From assembly GCA_035275285.1 (NCBI GenBank), contig DATENA010000333.1, forward strand, positions 1 through 19,643: a DNA stretch of 19,643 bases, in the 5' to 3' direction. Under the pieces are notes generated by a model. That model was not told where the DNA came from, did not search any database, and saw only the letters and a program-made list of their open reading frames with translations. The position numbers and the translations under genes were made by a program. Source of the DNA: Chersky-265 sp035275285 (GTDB taxonomy: Bacteria > Fibrobacterota > Fibrobacteria > UBA11236). This document shows positions 1 to 9,000 of the stretch, piece by piece; position 1 is the stretch's first letter, and each line of letters opens with the position of its first letter.

Positions 1-2
1 AG

Positions 3-3000
3 AGTTTCAACCTCTTCGGCGACAATGCCTTCGCCGACTGGCTGGTGCCGGACAGCAGCTACGTCTGGAAGGACGTGAACTTCACCGACGAGCGCCCCCT
101 GCTCATCTCCGAGGTGCTCGTGCATGCGGGCGGTCCGCATGTCCCCGGCTTCGCGACGGGGCAGGACTATACCATCACCTACGAGCAGAAGGACGACTCC
201 GACGTGCAGATGGAGGCCGGCGTCTCGGTGGTCCTCAACGTCCACTCCAACCTCTTCTACCGGTACAAGGGCATCATCGAGGACGGCCAGGTCACCCCGG
301 AGAGCCAGACCGTCCAGGTGGTGCTGCCGTCCCTGTTCAACGCCGGCTTCGAGACCGAGTACAACAACGGCAACCGGCCCGACTGGGAGCGCGTGACCGG
401 GCCCCAGATAGGCTACGGCGGCAACCCCGCCGACTTCGACACCGACCCGGTGCAGAACCGGTGGCGCAGCGACTTCCTCAACTTCCAGGTGGACGTCGAC
501 CAGTGGACGACGGGTGGCGGCTGGCTGCGCAAGAAGACCCACCATACCTTGGTCACCGTTATCGAGGGCAAGAAGGACTATTACACCCATACTCTCAAGG
601 CCGATTTCCCCATCCGCATCGACTTCCTGCCGGGGTCCTCCTCGCCGGGCATCTCCGTCAAGACCACCCATGACCTGTTCTTGCGCGGCAACATCTTCGC
701 GCCGGACAATGGGACCATCGACCTGGGGAGCACGGGAGGGGATATCCTGATGGCCGATGCCATGGCCATCTACGGCGCATCGCCCAGCATAGACGCGGGC
801 GGAAACGTCAAGGCCCTGCTGGAGGGGGACAAGGGCGCGCTGCAAGTCTCGGCCGGAGGCGATGTCGAACTTACCGCCATCTCCAGGTCCAACAACACCA
901 GCATCCTGGAGATCGACCAGGTGTCCAGCTCCGGCGGCGACGTCTTCCTGAGGGCCGTCAACGGCATCGAGGCCCATGGCCCGGGCAGCGTTATCGAGGG
1001 CAGGCGCATCGAGCTCAATTCCCGGGACGGCGGCATCGGCGCGGCGGGTGCGCCCCTTCGCATCGACAGCGCCTTCGACGGCCCCGGAGGCTTGGCGGCC
1101 CGCGCCGAAGGGGATATTCATATCCTTGAGGTCCACGGGGACCTCAACCTCCTGAGGCCCACCACCTGGTCCGACCCGGCCGCCTCGGTGGCCTCCATCG
1201 ATGGGGACGTGCACCTGGCCACGGTTTCCGGTTCCATCCTCGACGGGACCTTCGAGGTCTTCCGCCCCGTGCTCCAGGGCGGCGCCGGGCCGATCGACAG
1301 CGTCCTCCTCTTCGAGGGTATCCCCGCCGATGCCCGCAAGTACCTGGTCGCGCCGGGCCTCATGGCCTTCCTCTACCCGCATACCGAGTTCATCGGCCTC
1401 AAGCCCGGTCCGGCTCCCGCGGAGACGCCCAATGTGCTGGGCCGCCATGTGGAGCTCATCGCCGGTGGGGAGGAGGGCCGGGTGGGATCCGTGGCCGATG
1501 CCGCTTCCCTGAACCTGAGCAATGGGCATGCGGGCCTCACCGACGGGGAGAAACAGCTCCTTTCCCTGGCCTCGGTCGAAGACGTGGTGGGCGTCCACTA
1601 CGAGCTGTTCCGCTTCACCGGCGCCTCCACGCCGAATTACGACCTCTCCGCCGCCGACTTCGGCAACGGCTCGCTCTGGACCGAAGTCTCCCCGGATTAC
1701 ATCACCGGCGTGAGCCGGGTGGGCACCCAGAACGCCGCCCTCGCGGCCGGGGACCTGGTCCTGGTGCAGTACGACAAGGACGTCTTCGGCCTGTACCAAT
1801 ACCACGGTTCCGCGGGGACCTCCGACCTGACCGACGAGGACTATACCTTGGCCGGCCGCTGGTCCAAGGTGACCGCCGATTTCTGGACCGACAACAACGA
1901 CCCGGTGACCCTGCAGACCGGGAGCCTGGTGGCGAACAAGCGCCGCATCGAGCGCCTGGCCATCCAGATCTCGGACGACGTGGACGTAGACGCCACCGGC
2001 AACCTGGACGTCGATGCCGGCCCGGGCGTGGCGGTGGATTCCAGCCTTGCCATCCGGGTCCACCGGGTCACCGCCACCGGCAATGTCCGCCTCACCTCCG
2101 CCGGCGACATCCTCGACCTGGGCGCGGGCCAGGCCGCCGTGGCCGCCTTCGGTGATCTCCTGCTCAAGTCGGGCGGCTCCATCGAGGCTCAGGCCGCCGG
2201 CCAGCCTTTCCGCATCCAGCTTTCCAATACCAGCAGCCTCGACGCCAATGCCGCCTTGCGGATCGATATCGACCAGGTCTCCGCCGACACGACCATCCGC
2301 GCTTTCGACCTTGCGGTCTCCGACCTGAACGTCTCCAATGCCATCGCCGAGGGCAAGGTCGTCATCGAGGTCAAAGAGGGCGACATGTACGTCGGCCAGG
2401 TGGTGTCCCTCGATTCCGTGGACCTCAAGGCCCAGAGCGACATCTTCGACGCCTTCGACGATGCCGCCGCCACCGTGGTCAATATCCTGACCCCGGTGGT
2501 GGCCGCGCCGGCCGCCGGGAACGTCTACCTCACCGCCGGCGGGCATATCGGCCAGAACTCCAACTTCCTGGACGTGGAGATCCGGAGCGGGGCCCTCCTC
2601 AGCGCTTCGGGCGGGAACACCTTTGTCCACAGCGAGGCCGCCCTGCGCGTGGAGGAGGCCGTCTCCGCGGGCGGGGACGTGGCCTTGACCGTGGAGGGGG
2701 ATGCCCTCATCGACACCGTGGAGGCCCAGGCCGGCACCGCCGTGATCGACGCCGAGGGCGGCATCGTGGACAGCCGCGACGATGCGGCGGCCAATGTCAC
2801 CGCGGCCACCGTGGTCTTAAGCTCCGGGACCGTCATCGGCTCGGCGGCCAATGCCTTCGACGTGGATTCTTCCCATGCCTCCGCGGGCACGGTCACGGCC
2901 GAGGCCCAGGGCGATATCCATCTGCGCGAGACCCAGGGCCTCCTGAGCATCCACACCTTGGTCTCCCTGGCCGGCGACCTGCACATCGCCTCGCCGGACG

Positions 3001-6000
3001 GCATGGCCGACGGGAATGCCCTTTTCGCCTTGGGCGTGCCGGGATTGACCTTGCCCTATTTCCATATCGCCGCGCCCCTCGTCCCCTCGGACCTCAACCT
3101 GCGGGCCCGCAACGTCAATCTGACCGCGTCGGCGGGGCATATCGGGACGGCGGCGGACGCTATCGAGATCGATTCCTCCAGCTCCGCCCCGGGCTTCCTC
3201 AACGTGACGGCCCAGGCCGACGCCTACTTGACCGAAGTGGCGGGCGCCCTGCGCGTGGGCCTCGTGCATTCCGTGGCCGGCGATATCGGCCTCAAGGTCC
3301 GCGATTCCGCCGTCGCCGGGGAGGACCTGCTGCTCAACGCCGCGGCCCGGATCACGGCGCCCGCCGGCTCCATCCGCCTCGACGCCGCGGACAATGCCGT
3401 CTTCGATCAGGGCAGCGTGGCGAGCGCCGGGGTCCGCATCCGCATCTTCGGGGACAATGGCGATACCGGGAACCAGGACGCCGGCGGCACCTTGATCGAC
3501 GTCTCCGGCTCCCTCTCCTCGGTCACCATCGTGATCGCCGGCGAACGCGAAAACGACACCATCGTCCTGCATCCGTCCTCCCTGGTGGGCCATACCACGG
3601 TGCTGGGCGACACCGATGGCCTGGCGGGCGGGGAAGACCTTATCATCCTGGACCGCCTGCCTTCCGTGATCACGTCCCACGACCGTCCTGACGACGGCAT
3701 CGCCGGGCCGGTGCGAGACACCGTGGACCTCGACGGCCGCGGCGGCACCGATACCTATATCGTCAACCTGGCCACCGCCCGCACGGACTACCTCGTCAAC
3801 GCCTTGGACACCGGCGCTCCCGACGACGGCGCCGACACCCTGACCTTGAACGGCACGGAGCCCGGCGATTCCCGCAACCCCTCCGGCGAGGACCTCTTCC
3901 TGCTGCGCCGGAACTTCGCCGCCTTCCTCAACGCGGACTCCTCCCCCCAGGACCTCCATCCCGAAGTGGAACGCATCAACTACGACGAAGCCATCAACGG
4001 CCGCCTGAGGCTGAACGGCCTGGGCGGGAACGACCGCTTCTATTCCGACGACAACAGCGCCATCACCACCCTGGACGGCGGTCCCGGCGAAGACTTCTTC
4101 CAGATCGGCCAGGTCTTCGGCCTGGCCCGCGAGCCCGCCGAGGGCACGGTGGCCCCCGGCGACGAGGTGGAGACCGTGGAAACCACCCTCGGCTTCCTGA
4201 GCCGCGGCATCAGCTTCCCCATGGTGGTCTTCGCCGGCGACGGCGCCGACAAGATCTCCGTCTACAGCAACAAGGCCCTGCTCAAGCTCTTCGGCGAAGA
4301 CGGCAACGACCAGTTCGTCATCCGCGCCTTCGTGGTGGTGGGCACCGGGGACCTCAATTCCACCGACACCGAGGTCAACGGCGGGACCGGCGACGACCAC
4401 ATCCAGTACAACATCAACGCCCCGGTGAGCATAGACGGCGGGGCGGGCGCCGATACCGTGGTCATCCTCGGCACCGAGATCGACGACAACTTCGTCATCA
4501 CCGAGGACGGCGTGCAGGGGGCGGGACTCAACGTGGACTTCACCGCCGTGGAGTTGCTCGAGGTGGACGGTCTGGAGGGCAACGACCACTTCTTCATCCT
4601 GAGCACCAACCCCGACATGGTCACCACCGTGATCGGCGGCCTGGGCACCGACACCTTCGACGTGGGCGGCGACGTCACCGCCCGGATAGCGGCCCTGGAG
4701 GTGGAAGGCCGCACCGCTTTCATCAACCACAGCGTGAGCAGCCTCGACCCGGCCTATAACGGGATCTTCGTCGAGGGCCTCCAGCTCCACGTGGCCGACG
4801 AGAACACCGGCATCGCGGTGCTGGAGCAGACGGGCGACACCGAGGTCGTCGAGGACGACAATGACGGCGTGGTCCAGGCGGACGAGACGGATTCCTACAC
4901 TTTCCGCTTGGCCGCCCTGCCCGGGGTCCCCACCGTGGCCTACGTGACCGTGTCCGCCGCCCAGGCCGCCTACAAGGACGAGAAGGCCGGAGGCAAGTCC
5001 CTGCTCGTGTCCACCGACAATGTCCACTTCTTCGAGGCCCTGGTCCTCACCTTCGATTCCAACCTGGCCGGCACCGCCGATCCGAATGCCTGGGATGCCG
5101 TGCGGACCCTCTACGTGCGCGGGACTTATGACACGGCCGAAGAGGGAGAGCGCACCGTCGTCATCAGCCATTCCATCCAGAGCGCCAATCCCGCCTTCGA
5201 CAACCTGATGATCGGCAATGTCGAGGTCAAGCTCATCGACGACGACAAGCCCGGCCTCATCGTGCGGGAGACCGAGTTGCGCACCCGCGTCCGCGAGGGC
5301 GATGCCGGGGACACCTATGCCATCGCGCTGACCCGGGCCCCCGAGGCGGGGGAGACCGTCACCGTGCAGCTCCTCCCGGACGCCATCGGGCTCGCCCAGA
5401 TCGAGGTGGTGAACGCCGATCCGGCCGATGCCGCGCGCTTCAATCCGGTCACGCGGGAAATCACCTTCAACGGAAGCAACTGGTACCTGCCCTTCACGGT
5501 CCGCGTGAACGCCATCGACGATCCCCGGATCGAGAACCGCACCCGCGCCCGCATCACCCACGTGGTCACCGGCGACGGTGCCGTCTATGGGGCCGTGCAG
5601 GAGACCTGGGAAATCAAGATCGATGTCCGCGACAATGACGCCGCCGGGGTCCTCGTCACCCAGTCCAACGGCGAAACCCTGGTCTCCGAGGGCCACCCGG
5701 ACACCTACGACCTGGTCCTGACCAAGGCCCCCACGGCTCCGGTCATCGTCTCCATTCTCACCGACGGCCAGACCCTGGCATCCGCCGACAGCGACCCGCT
5801 CGGCCGCTTCGACGGCTCCGGCGCCGCGCCCACCCTGACCTTCGACGCCTCCAACTGGAACGTGCCCTTCACCGTGCGCGTGGACGTCAACCCGGCCGCC
5901 GAGCCGGGCAATCCCGTGGTGCAGGCCTTCCCGGCCCAGCCCCACCTGACCAATGACATCCGCGGGCCGCTCATCATCGAAGGCGGAACCATCCCCACCA

Positions 6001-9000
6001 AGGACCGGTCCCTGACCCGGGCGGTGATGCTGCCGACCGAGAGCGACGGTCCGCTCCCGATCCTGCAAATCGAGACCGACGAGACCAAGCAGACCGACAC
6101 CCTGCGCATCTTCGGGGACGGCAGCGTGCTGAACGAACGCGGCGAGCACGATGCTCCCGTCCATGCCGGCGGGGTAGGCTTCGTCTACGGCCTGTCCGGC
6201 CCGGCCCTCGACTTCGGCCGCTTCGGGAACGTCTCCGGCCTCAGCATGGGCGGAGACTTCGGCCTGGACGTAGGCACGCCCGGCAGCCCCGACGTCCGCT
6301 TCTTCGACGGCGGCGTGTCCTATCACGGGCTGGAGGTCGTGGACATCCGCCTGGGCAGCGGCAACGACGTCTTCACCGTGACCACCACGATAGAGAACGT
6401 GATCACCGTAGTGCATGGCGGCGGCAACCGGGCCCAGGTCCGCAGCGGGTCCATGTCCTTCGCAGGCGGCGTCCTCAGCTTCTCCGATCCCATCGGCTGG
6501 GCCGATCTCGGCTTCCTGGCCGGCCATCAAATCGCGGTCGCGGGCCCGCCCTCCGTGGCCGGCACCTATCGCATCGCCGCGGTCAGCGGCAATGAGCTGA
6601 CCCTGGCGGGGGCCGTCTTCGCGGGCATGACCGCGGACGCCACCGTGACCCTGAAAGGCGATACCTTGATCGCCACCGGCGGGGGAGGGGCGGCCGCGCC
6701 CCTGGTCCTCCTCGGGGACACGACCCAGGACGGCCGCTACTACAATTCCACCACCGCCGCGCTCACCGGCCAGAGCCGCGCCTTCTTCGTCCACGGCGAC
6801 GATCTCATCGATGCGAGCGCCGCCACCCTGTCCGTGACCGCCTACGGCGGCCGCGGGGACGACACCGTGGTGGGCAGCCAGGCCGGGGACCATCTCGCCG
6901 GCGGCTCCGGGAACGACTCCATTTCCGGCCAGGGCGGGGCGGACCATATCTACGGCGATTCCGCCTTCAACCTGGACCTGGGCAGGCGTCTCGACCTCTC
7001 CATCGCCGATCCCGCCCACCAGGTGCTGACCGTGGTCACCGCCCCCTCCGGCGGGGATTATGCCGATACCCGCGATGCCCTGGCCGCCGGCTCCGACACC
7101 CTCCGGGGCGACGGGGCCGCCGATTACCTCTTCGGCGACCATGGCGTCATCGAGCAGGCGCCCGGCGCCGAACGCCTCGCGTCCACCGCCCAGGTGGAGC
7201 GGATCTTCACCGTGGAGCCCTCCAATGGAGCCGGCGATACCATCCACGGAGATGCCGGCGGCGATTACATCCTGGGCGGGAACGGCGGCGACAGCCTCCA
7301 TGGCGACGCCGACCGGGACATCCTCCTGGGCGACAACGGCATCATCGACTTCGCCGGCGCGGACGGCGACCTCGCCGACGTGGACCGCGCGGCCACCACC
7401 TATCCCACCATCGGCGGGGCGGATGCCATCCAGGGCGGAGATCACAACGACATCATCATGGCCGGTACCGCCGGCGATACGGTCCATGGCGGCAACGGCA
7501 ACGATCTCATCTTCGGCGACCATGGCGAGGCGACCGGCGACGTGGACGGCATCCACCTGCCGCTTTCCGGCCTGGCGGACGCCTTCGCCTTCCGGGCCAT
7601 CGACACCCAAAACCATCACCTGGGCGGCTCCGACACCTTGCATGGCGATGCCGGCCATGACATCCTGCTCGGCCAGCAGGGCTCCGACACCGTGTACGGC
7701 GACGAAGGCAATGACGATCTCATCGGCGGCCATAACGTGGCCGGAGGCCATGACGCCGGCGACCGCCTGGACGGGGGGTCCGGCCAGGACGTCATTGCCG
7801 GCGATAATGCCCAAGTGCTGCGGCGCGGCGACGCCTTGAGCCCCCGCATGCGGTCCCTGGAAGGCGCCGCCCTCTACGGCCAGGTGCCCGGCGTCAACGA
7901 CGGCGAGCCCCTGGTCGGCGCCCAGCCCCGTTTCAATCCCGACGGGGTGGAGACCCGGACCATCACCTTGTTCGACCATTCCTTCACCCCCGCCGCCGGC
8001 ACCTCCGGCGCCGATTATATCGCCGGCGGGCCCGACGACGATCTCATCCTGGGCCAGCTCGGCAACGACGCCATCCAAGGCGACGGGAGCATCGCCGAAA
8101 CCGTCTCGGCGGGCCGCGACGGCGCGGGTCTCCTGGCGGTCGATCCTTCGGTGGAGAATGCGCTCACCGACGGCGACGATTATATCGAGGGCAATGGCGG
8201 GAACGATCTGATCTTCGGCAACCTGGGCCAGGACGATATCGTGGGCGGCAGCTCCGACCTGTTCGGTCTTGCCCACCGCGGCCTGCGGCCCGACGGCTCC
8301 GACCTCCTCTTCGGCGGCGCGGGAGTCGATTTGGCCCGCAACGACCCGGGAGACGCCTCCACCATGGGCCATGCCCAGGACGCCGATGTCCTGGCCGGCG
8401 ACAATGCCGCCATCTACCGCCTGGTGGGGACCTTCGGGGCCGATACCGGCGGCTACCTGGCCTTCAACTACGACAATTACAGCAGCGCCTTGCGCATCGT
8501 GCCGCGCGCCGTGGCCCTGCTCGATTACAGCCCGGGCGGCCCCGATTACCTGCCTTCCGCCGGGCCTTCCGCCGACGACATCGGCGCCGCCGACGAGATC
8601 CACGGCGAGTCCGGGGACGATGCCGCCTACGGCATGGTCGGCAACGATATCCTCTTCGGCGAGGGGCAGGACGACGACCTCATCGGCGGCTATGGCGACG
8701 ATTGGATTTCCGGCGGCTCGGGCCAGGACGGCATTCTGGGCGACGACGGCCGCGTTTATACCAGCCGCAATTCCACCGCCGGCGAGCCCCTGTACGGCAT
8801 CGCCGGGATCCCGGGCGCCCAGCTCAACCAGCTCCTGACCACCCCGGGCCAGATCTACTCGGCCACCCTCAATGTCGCCGGGGAGCTGAAGAAGACCGTC
8901 AACCTCACGCCCTTCAAGCTCGGCAATCCCGAGGACCTCGACTACGCCCATGATGACTTCCAACCCGCCCTGGCGGACGACGTCATCTACGGAGGCTGGG